The position numbers were made by a program, and so were the translations under genes. DNA of 64,000 nucleotides from Prorocentrum cordatum (taxonomy: Eukaryota; Sar; Dinophyceae; Prorocentrales; Prorocentraceae). The stretch lies in the NCBI GenBank assembly GCA_963575745.1, contig CAUYUJ010019087.1, positions 1-64,000 on the forward strand, read 5' to 3'. Below the pieces are notes generated by a model. It was not told the origin of the DNA. It ran no database searches and saw nothing but the letters and a program-made list of their open reading frames with translations. This document shows, piece after piece, positions 31,335 to 41,744 of the stretch; the first letter of the stretch is position 1, and every line of letters starts with the position of its first letter.

Positions 31335-32408
31335 ATGGCGAAGGAGGAGCTTACCCGATCGCCCAAGCGGCGAAGCACAAGGCAGCCGAGACATCCCCCA
31401 CCGACGACAGCAGCAAGCACCAAGCGTGGGGGTTTCGCCCCCACCGAGGGCACCGTGACCCCTAGCCATAGCGGGACGAGGTGGGGCCGCCACGAACCCC
31501 ACTTGAAGTCGGTGCATGGAGGCCTATCAAATGCGCCCATAACCCACACCACAACCCCAGCAACAATACGCTCTCCCCACGACCTTACCATAGACACTCA
31601 AGACGACCATCCACAACCCATGGCACTCACCACCGACCGATCACCCACCCCGCAACCACCACACATCCAACAACCATCACCACCTCGACACCACCAGCCC
31701 GCTGAAAGGAGGACAGGAAAAGGGTCCTCAGCAGTGCGGCACGACTCAACCATGAAAGTGCCCGCTGAAAGGAGGACAGGAGCAGGGTCCTCAACAGCGA
31801 GGCTCGAAAGGCACGCCCTGGAGACAGTGAAAAGGAGGACAGGAGCAGGGTCCCCAGAACCAATCTCCAGCAGGCACGCCCGCAGAAAGGAGGACAGGAG
31901 CAGGGTCCTCAGCTGCGAGGCAGTACAAAGACAAACAACCCCAGAACCTCCACCTCATCAACAACAACCACCACCTCGACTTGACCAGCCCGCTGAAAGG
32001 AGGACAGGAGCGGGGTCCTCAGCAGCGAGGCGTGATGAGCCTACCAAAACCTCAGCTGAAAGGAAGACAGGAGCAGGGTCTTCAACAGCTCTGAAGATTG
32101 TGAATGCAAGGAGGCTGCCCACAAGGAGGACAGGAGCAGGGTCCTCAGAAGCGGTGCTCAGCATGCACGACATCTTAGAGGAGCTCACGCCAAGAGAAGG
32201 AGGCGGCGCACCGTGCGCCGCGGCGAGGCCGTCCCCAGCCCACGGGCCGAAGGGGGGCACGGCCCGCCCCCCGTGTAACATACGAGGGCCGCCAGATCAG
32301 CCGAGCTGCCACGCGGCAAGAGAAGGTCGGACGCCCCTCAGCTCGCGAGCAAAGGAGGGGCGTCCGTCGCAAAGAAATTCGAGGAGGACGAGTTCGGGGC
32401 CCACCTGA
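31335..32408 (+). CDS. Hypothetical low-complexity protein with RRTGAGSS repeats (doubtful)
   Basis: ATG-started 357-codon frame rich in Pro, Thr, Arg, His and Ser with no domain. Six of the seven hairpin repeats at 31701-32152 are read in phase as AERRTGAGSS-like peptides; the fourth is read in another phase (KEDRSRVLS). Nothing like a signal peptide or membrane segment is present. The frame could be real, encoding a disordered repeat protein, or merely an open window across a repeat; the composition before and after the repeats favours chance. Confidence 0.25.
   Translation: MAKEELTRSPKRRSTRQPRHPPPTTAASTKRGGFAPTEGTVTPSHSGTRWGRHEPHLKSVHGGLSNAPITHTTTPATIRSPHDLTIDTQDDHPQPMALTTDRSPTPQPPHIQQPSPPRHHQPAERRTGKGSSAVRHDSTMKVPAERRTGAGSSTARLERHALETVKRRTGAGSPEPISSRHARRKEDRSRVLSCEAVQRQTTPEPPPHQQQPPPRLDQPAERRTGAGSSAARRDEPTKTSAERKTGAGSSTALKIVNARRLPTRRTGAGSSEAVLSMHDILEELTPREGGGAPCAAARPSPAHGPKGGTARPPCNIRGPPDQPSCHAAREGRTPLSSRAKEGRPSQRNSRRTSSGPT
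31701..32152 (+). repeat. Seven dispersed-in-tandem hairpin repeats
   Basis: Units of ~34 bp at 31701, 31764, 31827, 31881, 31992, 32055 and 32120, separated by unrelated spacers. Core: GCTGAAAG, GAGGAC, a 9-nt loop AGGAGCAGG, GTCCTC, AGC. The unit at 32055 reads GAAGAC with GTCTTC, keeping the pairing by changing both sides; the unit at 31827 has one mismatch (GTCCCC). Spacings are 63, 63, 54, 111, 63 and ~65. Confidence 0.75.
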
Positions 32409-32464
32409 GGCCGTCGGACTGACGGGCTACGCCGCGGCGGCCGCCGCCGCGGCACAGAGCCCTC

Positions 32465-33010
32465 ACTGAAAGGGTTCACTGAAAGGAGGAGGAGGAGGAG
32501 GAGGAGGAGGAGGAGGAGGAGGAGGAGGAGAACGGGTCGCCTAAGCCCTTCGGAGAAACCCTCCAGGGAAGGGTGGCGGCATGGGTACCTCTTCTTCCTC
32601 AGACCTGCGCCTGGCCGAGAGCTGCGCACACCGCGAGCCGCCGGGGAGGCGGCCGGCCCCGGGACGACCGGCGGAGCCCGTCGGCGCCCGACCGCGACCG
32701 GCCGTGCTGCCGCCAGCTCGGGCCGCCAGGCGGGCTCGGCTCCGAGGGGCTGGTGTCGAGCTGGTCCGCTCTCGGCCGCCGAGGGGCCGCGCTGCATGCT
32801 GGGTGCGCTTGGCGGCCGCATGGGCTCAGGCGCCGAGCGAGGCCGGAGGAAAAAAAAAAACCTGGGACGGGGGTCTGTGGCATGGCGCCCCGCGGGGCGG
32901 AGTCCCACCAGCGCTCTGGGCGCAGGTGGCCTGACGAGTTGTTCGTCTTCTCTCCCCCCCCCATTTTCCCTGCTCGGGGGAGGGGTTTATCACTGCCCCT
33001 AATTAATACA
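32465..33010. other. GGA microsatellite and sequence without recognised gene
   Basis: A (GGA)n tract at 32484-32530 with ACTGAAAGG words before it, then GC-rich sequence with overlapping open frames on both strands and no domain. Poly-A of 10 near 32850. Confidence 0.45.
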
Positions 33011-33027
33011 CGCCCCCTCCCCCACCA

Positions 33028-33350
33028 CCGCAATCCCTGTCAAAAAACAAAACAGATAATGCACTCTGCCCCTAAATCTCGCGCATGCGCAGGCGCCACG
33101 CGACCACTCTGCCTGAGTTTTTGACAGAGGTGGCGGGGGTGCTGGCATGCTGCTTGTTGCGCACAAATTGCGCGCAAACCGACCGCCCCTGCCAAACAAC
33201 AAAACAGAATACACTTTGGCTCCAAATCTGGAGCATGCGCGGGCGCCCCGCGACAACTCGGCGTGCGCTCCGCGACCACTCTGCGTTGGCTTTTGAAAGG
33301 GATGGTGGGGTTGCCGGCGCACTGTTTGATGAAGCCAGCCATCCTTGTCA
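33028..33350 (+). repeat. Diverged tandem pair with GCATGCGC
   Basis: Two ~150-bp units share, in order, CTGTCAAAAAACAAAACAGA / CTGCCAAACAACAAAACAGA, CCAAATCT(G/C)(G/-)(A/C)GCATGCGC, GGCGCC(A/C)CGCGAC, GACCACTCTGC and (G/T)TTTTGA. A third, partial unit is at about 34225-34330 (GCACTCTGCC, CACATTTGGAGCATGCGCGG). Confidence 0.75.
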
Positions 33351-33448
33351 AAAAACACTATCCTGACGAAGGACCCAACCATATGCAGTTGTGGGTACCG
33401 CAGTTGTAAATATATTCTTCGGTGAAACCCCCTATACGGCCACGAAAC

Positions 33449-34110
33449 GCTGCACTGGGTGGGGGGAACGCATGCGGGCGGTAGCACTGGGACCGTCGGT
33501 GGAGCTTCGTATGGTGCCACGAAACGCTGTACTGGTGGCGGACGCATGCGGGCGGTGCCACTGGGACCTTCGGTGGAGCCAGAAAAAAGAAGGGAGGAAT
33601 GGCTGTACTGGGTGGTGGCGGACGCATGCAGACGGTGCCACTGGGACCTTCGGTGGAGCCCCTATGGAGCCACCAAACGTTGTACTAGGTGGGTGAAACG
33701 AAGGGAGAAATGGCTGTACTGGGTGGTGGCGGACGCATGCGGGCGGTGCCACTGGGACCTTTGGTGGAGCTCCCTATGGGGCCACGAAACGTTGTGCAAG
33801 GGCTGTGCTGGGTGGTGGCGGACGCATGCGGGTGGTGCCACTGGGACTTTCGGTGGAGCCCCCTTTATGGAGCCACGAAACGCTGTGCTGGGTGAGTGAA
33901 GCGTAAGGGTTGTGCTGGGTGGTGGCGGACGCATGCGGGCGGTGCCATTGGGACTTTCGGTGGAGCCCCCTATGGGGCCACGAAGGGCTGTACTGGGTGG
34001 GTGAAGCGCAGGGAGCAAGGGCTGTGCTGGGTGGTGGCGGACGCATGCGGGCGGTGCCACTGGTGGCTTCGGTGGAGCTCCCCCACGAAACGCTGTGCTG
34101 GGTCGGTGTA
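33449..34110 (+). repeat. 75-110 bp tandem repeat with GGACGCATGCGGGCGGTG
   Basis: Seven or eight imperfect units with landmarks CTGGGTGGTGGCGGACGCAT, GCGGGCGGTGCCACTGGGAC, TTCGGTGGAGCCCC and GGCCACGAAACGCTGT. Spacing varies between ~75 and ~112 bp because AGGGA/GAAGAAA-type inserts come and go. Frames in both directions are artefacts of the repeat. Confidence 0.9.
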
Positions 34111-34114
34111 ACGC

Positions 34115-34810
34115 ATGGAAGAAGGAGGGGGGAGAGGAGGAGGGGGAGGAGGGGGAGAAGGAGGAGAGAAGCAGAGGAACTCGGGGACCGTCTCTTCAAA
34201 ACGAGGACCCAACACCACAGGATGGTTGGGAACAATGCAAACCGCACTCTGCCTCCACATTTGGAGCATGCGCGGCCAACCCGATGCGCGCCCCCCCCCC
34301 CCCCCCTCCCTGTCAACAAACAACAATGCAAAGTACACTTTGGGGCGGGCTTGCACGAGGCCCACAACGGCCCAATAATCCTTTAAGATCAACCCAAGAT
34401 AGCCCAAGATGCCCCCAAGAGGACTCCAAGACGGCCCAAGAGGGCCTCAAGACGGCCCCAGAAGCTTCCACAACGACCCAGAAGGGCCTCAGGACGGCCC
34501 CAAGAGGAGGCCCAGAGGGGGAACCCAAATGAACATTTCGAGCACTCGGCCACGAAAAACTTGAGGAGGCGCCAATAGGCCCCCAAGAGGCTCCCACGAG
34601 GCCCCCGAGAGGCCCAAAGGAGGATCCTAGAGGCCTCAAAACGGCTCCCAAGAGGCCTCAATAGTGCTGCCAGGAGAGCCCAGAGAAACCCAAAAGCAGA
34701 GCCGCAATCTGCCAACCGCCCCCGACGAAACACCAAGAAGCTGAAACCCCAAGACTCCCCAGAAGTCGTTCCGCAAACTCAGTTTTTCACTCTTACTGCC
34801 GCCCCAAGGG
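34115..34810 (+). repeat. GGA tract and CCAAGANGGCC array
   Basis: A short (GGA)n at 34117-34170, a C run at 34289-34306, then 34395-34720 a degenerate array of AAGA(C/G)GGCCCCAAGAGG-type units like the one at 12545-13065. No gene. Confidence 0.8.
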
Positions 34811-34817
34811 GTCGGCG

Positions 34818-35924
34818 GTGCGGCGTCAGCCAATGAATCTGCGCGGACCGCCAAAGTCTGTGTTTGTGCAGTTTTGCTATTCTTCGAGCGCGCACGAGGC
34901 TTCGGATGATTTGCTGCCGAATCCATCGACGAAGGGGGGCGCCGTGCTGCACCACAAGCAGTGCCCAGGTGTCAATGCCTCGGCCTCCCAGCCGCACCGG
35001 CCCGCCACGGAAGAGTCCCGCGGGGATGCCACCGGGACCACCAGGGCGGCCCAATGGTGTCTCGCGAAGGGGGCCAAAAGGAAACCAACGACGGCCCCAA
35101 CCCTGAGATCCTGGCGTCTCGATCTGTCCGAGCCGGGCGTTTGCGCCCAGCTTCGGGCCCTGGGGCCCTCACAGATCGACCCGGCTCGAGATGGCGCAGA
35201 CAGATGGGGTCCAGGGTCCAGGGCTCCGGTTGACCGACGTTGCGCTTTCGTTCGCGCCGTCGGATCCCAGAGAAAGTTCCTCCAAGTTTTCAGAGTCCGC
35301 CAGTCGACCTGCCCTGCCCCCACCTGCAACAAATACCCGAACACTGGACTTGAGCGCGCGAAGGCAAGTGAGGCAAAGCGATCACCGTGCAAAACTCTCG
35401 ATCTCTGCGCGACGAAGAACGTCACGCTGTCACCGATACACGAAGCACATAATTACACAGTACAGCGCAAACGGGCACACACACACACCAATCATGATAT
35501 CCTCCAGACGCGTAGCGTTTCGTGCTTGCGCAGGGACAGCACACACAGCATGATCATGCGCACAAGCACCGCCTTCAACAATTCGAAGCTGCTGCATAGT
35601 GATGCTCTGGTGCATCGCCGCCCGTGCACAAAGGCCATGGTGGCAACTATGGCAGCACGCCTGCCACCTGCGCTGCAATGCAAGCGAGGGCAACAGTGTG
35701 GAGCTGCCCGGCGGCATGCAGAACAGCAAAGAAGACAAGCGATGCACCAATGCGTTCCAGGGCTCGGGACGAAGTCGAAAGACGCCGACTGTCGTCCGGC
35801 AGCATCCTTCAAGTACCTGCGACCGCACTCTTGGCGCAAAGTACAACGATATTCACAGTCGTCGCTTTTGCTTCATCACCGCCGTGACATCAGTAGTGAA
35901 CAACAGCATCGGTGCCAAGCGTGA
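34818..35924 (+). CDS. Hypothetical ORF, 368 codons (doubtful)
   Basis: A long plus-strand frame without low-complexity sequence, but also without any recognisable domain, with high Arg, Ser and Cys and many alternative frames overlapping it on both strands. Between 35470 and 35500 it crosses a CA-rich run. Composition such as SQPHRPATEESRGD is not typical of a globular protein. I list it because it is the only long frame in 34.8-36.0 kb; more likely chance than not. Confidence 0.2.
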   Translation: MRRQPMNLRGPPKSVFVQFCYSSSAHEASDDLLPNPSTKGGAVLHHKQCPGVNASASQPHRPATEESRGDATGTTRAAQWCLAKGAKRKPTTAPTLRSWRLDLSEPGVCAQLRALGPSQIDPARDGADRWGPGSRAPVDRRCAFVRAVGSQRKFLQVFRVRQSTCPAPTCNKYPNTGLERAKASEAKRSPCKTLDLCATKNVTLSPIHEAHNYTVQRKRAHTHTNHDILQTRSVSCLRRDSTHSMIMRTSTAFNNSKLLHSDALVHRRPCTKAMVATMAARLPPALQCKRGQQCGAARRHAEQQRRQAMHQCVPGLGTKSKDADCRPAASFKYLRPHSWRKVQRYSQSSLLLHHRRDISSEQQHRCQA

Positions 35925-36575
35925 TGCACACAGCGGCAACTAGATGGTAAATTATCAACGGGGAAACCTGGAACCACCACTTCAAGTCGAACAGAGAACA
36001 TGTTGCTGCATGAACAATGTAAGGCTAAAAATCAGTTCGATGGATTATTGCCTCGATGTCCAAAGCGTTTACACACCACTATCTGCTCAATCAGATCGAC
36101 CCAAGAGGCTCCACTCTCACGTGGCTGTGAACAGATCTGCCTCGGGCCCTTTCAGGAACAAAAGGGATCCACGCGCACCGCAGACTCCTCTTCAAGCCGT
36201 CCGCCCGGAACCTCATGGGCCGTCTAAGCCACCCGACGTTAGCCTCTGCCCTTTGAGATGCCCTTGGATCCCGATCCCACCGCAAGCCTCACGAACCGCA
36301 CGATAGGGCCCAACACAACAGGGTCCCACAGGATAGCGACCCACACGATAGGGTATCACAACATAGGGTGTCACACATGCCGGCTGCACACGATTAGGAC
36401 CCCCACACAATAGCGAATCCTGCGCAACAGGGTCACACCAGATAGGGCCCTCCAAGACGGTGTCCCACTACTAGCGGTCACGGGGCCCACTGTGGAATTG
36501 AGTTTGGCGCGTTAAGGCCCCGCACAGGCCTCCAAGGCGGGAGCACTCGTGAAACCCTTCAGGCGGCACCACTTG
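35925..36575 (+). repeat. Degenerate ~17-bp array (ACACGATAGGGTCCCA type)
   Basis: No gene. At 36300-36470 there are about nine degenerate words of the form (C)ACA(C/A)(G/A)ATAGGG(T/C)(C/A)(C/T)CAC. The same word family occurs at 58470-58580 and 59130-59340. Confidence 0.6.
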
Positions 36576-36579
36576 GGCC

Positions 36580-37630
36580 GCTAAGAGGACTCCTCCTCCT
36601 CCTCTCCTCCTCCTGACTCCTCCTCCTCCTCATCCTCCGCCTCTTCCTCATCCTTCTCCTCCTCTTCCTCCTCGTCCTCCTCCTCCTCCTCCTCCTCCCC
36701 CTCCGCCCCTCCTCCCGCTCGGATCCCACTCCATCCCCCTCCCTCCACCTCGAGCCCCTCCTCCTTCCTCGTCAAATCCGACCACCGTCAGCCTGGCTCA
36801 GCCTGGGCGGGCGTGGCTGCCTCCGGACTGAGGCACCCCGCCCTGACGACGACGACGGCGGCGGCGGCGGCGACGACGACGACGACGCCGACGCCAGCGA
36901 CGACGATAACGACGAGGACGACGGCGACGACGACGAGGCGGGGGGGGCGAGGGACTAGGAAGTTGTCCGAGGGAGTCCCAGGGAGGAAGTGCGCCTGGGA
37001 ATAGGCAAAATCAGAAACGTAATTATATGGAGGAGGGAGCAGTCAGGAGGGATGGATAAAGAGGGGGAGGAGGAAGAGGCGACTGGATCATAAGGATGCG
37101 CGCGATAAGGTTGCAAGGACCTTGAACGTCCAAGTTCAAGCGTTTTTATTTTACAACTGCTAAGGATGGGCATAACATGGGCCGCAGAGGTATGGATGCA
37201 CGGGTACCTGTGGACATCCGCCGCAGCTTCGGCGCAACAACCAGCCGCGGCACCTAAACGCAGCAAGAGCGGCAGCCTCGACGGCGGCTTCCGATTTTCA
37301 CGCGCATGGATGAGAGAGACGACGTGAATGGTCCAGCCAGCTGGTAGTTACAACGCCAGACGTCGGCACTACACCCCCCCATCCCCTTCCTTGACAACAT
37401 ATCGCATGACCCTTCCTGCAATGCCGACCCTGGACCCCATGCTGGCAATCAGGGAAAAGCGCGCCGGGCAAGTCCGCACGCGCGTGTCTGCGACGCACCC
37501 TACGCCGCAGGACCCCTGGACAACCCACATATCCAGGAGCATTCGCACGGGGCATCTATCTCCACTGCACATCTCTCCTCCCGGCGTTCCGCGCGCAGCT
37601 GCGCGCGGGGGCGCCAGTGGGAGAAGAGTC
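36580..37630. other. Microsatellites; no gene recognised
   Basis: (CCT)n at 36590-36710, (GAC/GGC)n at about 36841-36945, then mixed sequence. The short frames in 36955-37630 have no domain. The next credible coding sequence is the minus-strand exon whose 3' end is near 37670. Confidence 0.5.
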
Positions 37631-37671
37631 GGAGACAGACATGCTGGCGCTCGACGGCGGCGCGCAATCGC

Positions 37672-38058
37672 TCACGAAGGCGATGGCGAGCCCGACGGCA
37701 AGCTCTGCCCACTCTCTGGCTGCTGATGCTGCTGCTGCTGCTGTGGCTGCGGCTGCTGAGCGGGCTGCTGAGCGGGCTGCGGCTCGGGGGATGGCGCAAA
37801 GTCTGGAAGTTGGGCCACGTCTGCTGAGGCTGTGGCGACCGCAGCTCCCGCCTCGGCGCCCACCGCCTCTGCATCCGCAGTCTCTGCCTGGGCGCCCTCT
37901 GACGCAGCTGCCGCCTCAGCAACTGGCGCCGCCTCGGCAACTGCGCCTCCAGGAGCGTCGGGTGTGCCAGGGGCGGCGCCACCAAGAGGCGTGGCAGTGC
38001 CACCAGGCCCAGCCGCGTCTGCGAGCATGTCCTGAACGCGGCCCAGCGCGGCATGCGC
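37672..38058 (-). CDS. Probable last exon of the minus-strand gene at 38.5-41.5 kb
   Basis: Minus-strand frame encoding KAHAALGRVQDMLADAAGPG followed by an Ala/Pro/Glu-rich stretch, a Gln-rich run (PQPQQQQQHQQPESGQ) and a stop. Upstream of it is a polypyrimidine tract ending CTTCCTGCGAAG, a plausible 3' splice site with the exon starting at 38058. Its location 480 bases downstream of the donor at 38537 suggests it ends that gene, giving a disordered, Ala/Gln-rich tail. The phase does not match the donor at 38537 exactly, so another small exon or a different site is possible. Confidence 0.4.
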   Translation of the reverse strand, partial: AHAALGRVQDMLADAAGPGGTATPLGGAAPGTPDAPGGAVAEAAPVAEAAAASEGAQAETADAEAVGAEAGAAVATASADVAQLPDFAPSPEPQPAQQPAQQPQPQQQQQHQQPESGQSLPSGSPSPS

Positions 38059-38061
38059 CTT

Positions 38062-38537
38062 CGCAGGAAGCAGAATACCCATGAGACAGGGAGGAGGGAG
38101 GGAGGGAGGGAGGGAGGGAGGGGAGGGAGGGGTCGAACCCGAACGGCTCAACCAATGAGGAGGGGGCGAGTCGCCCCCCCCCCCTCCCTCCCCTTTCGCC
38201 CGCCCGAGTGGCAGAAGCTGGGGCAAGAGGAGCAGGCGTTGGAGCAGGATGAGATGGGAGTGGGAGTAAGAAGAGTAGGAGGATCAAGAGGAGCGAGTCG
38301 TCGACCCCAGGGAGGAGGCGACGCGGAGGCGGAGGACGGGGAGACCGCTCGATCCCCCTGACGGCTTGAGCGGATCGATCTCTGCACCGATCCCACCATT
38401 CGATAAGAGGTGCGCGGGCACCACGTCGGCGTCCTGCCCCCGGCCAGGGATTCGGGGTTTGCGTCGATGGACCAGCGCATCCCTGAGGGCCCCTGGATCG
38501 TAAATCATAGCCTGAATCGCCCGCCTGTCCTACATAC
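38062..38537. other. Presumed intron with (GGGA)n tract
   Basis: Between CAG|GTATGT (minus-strand donor; exon ends at 38538) and CTGCGAAG (minus-strand acceptor at 38059-38060). Contains (GGGA)n at 38092-38128 and a C run near 38176-38185. Confidence 0.4.
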
Positions 38538-40695
38538 CTGCGAATCGAAATCTTAAAATCGAAAGGAGTGGGTGGTTATCAGACCCCGATGCCTCGATCT
38601 GGCGACGTCGCTGCCAACAATCATGGTACGCGATGGCTGCCTCGAGGAACGGGCTCCCAGTCCCATGGGTATGCAAGACCGCGAGGAGGTTCTTGAACTG
38701 ACATGCTTCTCGCCCACCCAACTGAGGCGGATGCCGATCACGTCAACGCTTTGGGTCTTCTCGATCACGAGCCACCCGGGCGGCGTGTAGAGGATGTCCC
38801 TTGGCCCGACTGTTGCATGGTAGACGGCCTGCGTAGCCACGAGTGCGGCGAAGACGTCGGCAGACAGCTGCTTGGCGCACTTGCACATGTTCGGAACCGA
38901 AATCGGCGCCGCCATGCCAGATGAGACGAGGATGTCAGCAAGAACGCCGACATGAACCAAGATCACCTCGCGCGTGCCCGAGATCGAAAGGCGCACGGTG
39001 CTGTAGTGCCCCTTCTCGGGCGTGCATTGCAGCTTGTTCATGGCGGTCGCGAAGAAGTGCGGCCGGAGATTGTCCTTTACGTCGCACGGGATGGTCAAGG
39101 CGGGCAAGGTTGCTATCTCTGGCATGTCCTGGCTACTGTGGCAGAGCATGACGTCAAGAGTACCATCGGGGAAGAAAACCTTTGCCAGCTTGTCGAAGAT
39201 GGAATTCTCTGTGCTCTCGCTGTTAGACACGGCCTTCACCCCCTTCTGAGCCCTGCCAGCCGAAAGACGGAATGGGTGGTGCGCCCACTCCTGCTCGAAC
39301 AATTGACGACTCGGCTTGAAAGCGCCAGACACGAGCGCCGTATACAAGTCGCTGTCGGGCCTGAGGCTCACGACGAGCGGACGCTCACCTATATGCGAGA
39401 TGCCCCCGAACTCCTCGCAGGTGTACGTGGCGATCTCCATGAGGCCGTTCGTCGGCAAGTGGTTGAATATACCATTCCCGGCCTGTTCGAGTAGCGAAGC
39501 CCTGGGGATGCTCTTGGGGGCGCGCCTTCGGCCCGCCTTGGACTCGGCCTGCTCGGCAAGATCCTTCTCCTGCTGGATGCGCGTCCGGGCCGCCGTGATG
39601 CCAGAGTGAAGGTCTTTCGCGACGCCCGATGCCACTGTCGCCAGCTCCGCAATCGCCTTCTTGTACGGCTTCATCCTCTCGCCCGTCTCGACCAGATCCT
39701 CCCGTGTCGCGGCGTCTTTGAACAGGTCGATCATGTCTTGGAAGGCGCCGAAGGTCAGCAACGACTCGTAGAACGCGCATGGAGGACCCTGCCCCAAGGC
39801 CGCCCGATCCCCAGATACGGACCCGCCAGAAGTGGATTTTCCATCACATGTCCCCAGTGCTGGCGGTCTCTCGGCGGCGGCGGCCACTCGAGACGCGATG
39901 GCGGCGATGTAAGCCTTCATCGAGTTCGGAGCGGACTCTGCGTCGACAGGCTCCTCGCTCTGAGGGTTGCGGCCCATGACGTGGAGCAGGGCTGTCTTCC
40001 GAGATCGCGCCACTGCCAGCTCCATCTGCACCCTGCGAGAGATATCTGGCTCCGAGGCCTCCTGGATGGCTTTGTTGAGCTGTGACAGCGCCTTCTCCGT
40101 TTTCGCCTTCATGTCGTCCGCCCACTTCGTCTGAGCTCGGCTCGCCTTGCCGATGGCCCGCTCCCGATCCAACCATTTCGCCTTCGGTTCTGGCGGCGGC
40201 GGCGGCTCATCATCTTCCCCCTCTGCTGCGTCAGCCTCCTCACCGCCTGCATTGTCCTCCTCCTGGTCCTCGTCGTCGGCGGCTTCCCCATCTGCTTCCA
40301 TGAGACTCTCGATGTCGCCCACCGCGGCGACATTGCCGTCGAACACTTGGCCAGACGACGAAGCTGCGGGCGCAATGCATCTGGTAAAGCCCGTCAAGCC
40401 GTCGCCGAAACCGAAGTTCTGCAGCGCCGCGTCGTGGCCCAAGGTGATGCAACTCGACATGGACTGCAAATCGGCCAAGCTAGCATCCTTCTTGGCCGCG
40501 AAGCTCCTCTTGACCTCCTTGGAGGTGCCCAGAACGTTCTCCATGGCAACGTGGTCATCCAAGGCGACCCTGACGCGCGGCTCGCCAGCCTTCGTGTCAG
40601 TCACGGCACCAGGCGAGTCGTGCAGGCGCTGCCACTCGGCGCGGCTGCGCTCTGGATCTTGGCCGCCACGTTTAGGGTCCTTTCTTTTTCCCGCG
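38538..40695 (-). CDS. Large hypothetical protein, main exon
   Basis: Minus-strand exon of ~720 codons. Proposed 3' splice site CATTGTAG at 40696 and donor CAG|GTATGT at 38537. Sections: basic start (RKDPKRGGQDPERSR, then AEWQRLHDSPG), RVRVALDDHVAMENVL, acidic linker (EADGEAADDEDQEEDNAGGE, then a Pro run), a helical middle (DMKAKTEKALSQLNKAIQEA; KDLAEQAESKAGRRR), and a C-terminal globular part with HSSQDMPEIATLPA, VSVPNMCKCAKQL and DILYTPPGWLVIEKTQSVDV, which resembles a cupin/JmjC-like strand pair but without the metal-binding His set. Near 38735 sense shifts frame, continuing as EACQFKNLLAVLHTHGTGSP with FLEAAIAYHDCWQ, so there is a one-base indel. I take it to be the rest of the gene starting in the next entry; it resembles, from memory, an abundant dinoflagellate family of unknown role. 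Confidence 0.6.
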
Positions 40696-40829
40696 CTACA
40701 ATGCATCCTCCGTCCTCCTCCAATCCCTCCTCCGATCCCTCGGACATCCTTCTCCAATCCCTCCTCCGCCCTCCTCCTCGTCCGCCCCCATCCCTCCTCC
40801 CTCATCCGCATCCTCGCCCTCCGCCGCGG

Positions 40830-41550
40830 GGTGGATGGGGGGGTCGATATTGACAGCGCGATCCTGCATCTTGAGTACGTAGCGGGTCTGGGTCATCATG
40901 ATGCCGTCCGCCGTGAAGCGGACCCGGGACTCGGCCTTGATGGTTTCGTGGTATTGGCACATGAATTTCCCAGTCGGTGTTGGCCCGTCAGGATTCTCAC
41001 CGAACCGCCTCTTGTACTCGGTGACAATCTTCACGGACGAGTCGATGCAGCTGAGCTGGTCCGAGAGCCACGCCGATTTACCTTGCACCTTCGCTGCGGC
41101 ATACAGCTTGTCAGCGCAAGGCTTGCATCTCGGGCAGTATCTATTGTTGGCCATGTCTTCTATTGCCTTCTTCTTGGCACACCCCATGCATGTCTTGAAC
41201 TGGGGCTTAGCAGCACCAGCACCCGGTTTGGCCTTGGCCTTGCCTTTGGCCTTGCCCTTGCACTTGGCCTTGCCTCTGGCCACGGCCTGCCCTCTCCGCG
41301 CGGGCCGGGGCGACTCCCGCGCGGGGGATGGCGACGCCGCCGCTGGGCAACCGCGCCCACCTGGACCTCGCCTCCTCTTCGAATCGGGAAGACGCACCGG
41401 CTTCCGCTCGTCACTAGACTCTCCAGTGGCATGCTCGTCCGAAACGTTGGAGTCGGCCTGCATCGCTGTGGCACTGCGTGGTAAGTGGTGCGCCAATGTG
41501 CTCTGGAGAATAGAATGCCCCCGCGATAAAAGGTAATGAGCAGAGCCCAA
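40830..41550 (-). CDS. Zinc-binding domain exon of the same hypothetical gene
   Basis: First recognised exon of the gene continued at 40695. Likely ATG at 41463 (MQADSNVSDEHATGE). A Lys/Gly/Ala basic linker (KAKCKGKAKGKAKAKPG) precedes a compact Cys-rich domain: CMGCAKKKAIEDMANNRYCP with RCKPCADKLYAAAKVQGK and SAWLSDQL, giving C-X2-C-X14-C-X2-C-X2-C spacing, plausible for one zinc. Then YHETIKAESRVRFTADGIMM, matching the RVRF element seen after this domain in relatives I remember. The exon ends before an acidic/GGA-rich stretch near 40830; the donor is not clear (a GA or GC donor, as dinoflagellates allow, would fit). Nucleic-acid or protein binding is likely but unproven. Confidence 0.6.
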
Positions 41551-41559
41551 AACGCTGTT

Positions 41560-41744
41560 TGCGGCCTAGTTCAGAAAAGGCAGGACGAGACGAAGAGGCA
41601 GGGCTGGGGGCGAGGTTGCAGGAGAAGAGGCGAAGGAGGAAGTGGCGGAGGAGGAGGAGGAGGACGACTCATGAAGCGCCCGATGGGACGCACGTCGAGG
41701 TTCGAACGGAGGTCATCTCCGTTCGAGCCCGTCTGGCCTTCGCG
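41560..41744. other. Short GGA-rich stretch, no gene
   Basis: Upstream of the zinc-binding exon on the minus strand; contains a (GGA)n tract at 41632-41665 and GTTCGAACGGAGGTC / GTTCGAGCC words. May hold 5' sequences of that gene, but no promoter motif is recognised. Confidence 0.35.

Noticed and set aside
31701-32152. CRISPR-like array (34-bp repeats with unrelated spacers)
   Set aside because: Spacers vary from ~20 to ~77 bp, repeats differ among themselves, no cas genes, and a eukaryotic retrotransposon context.
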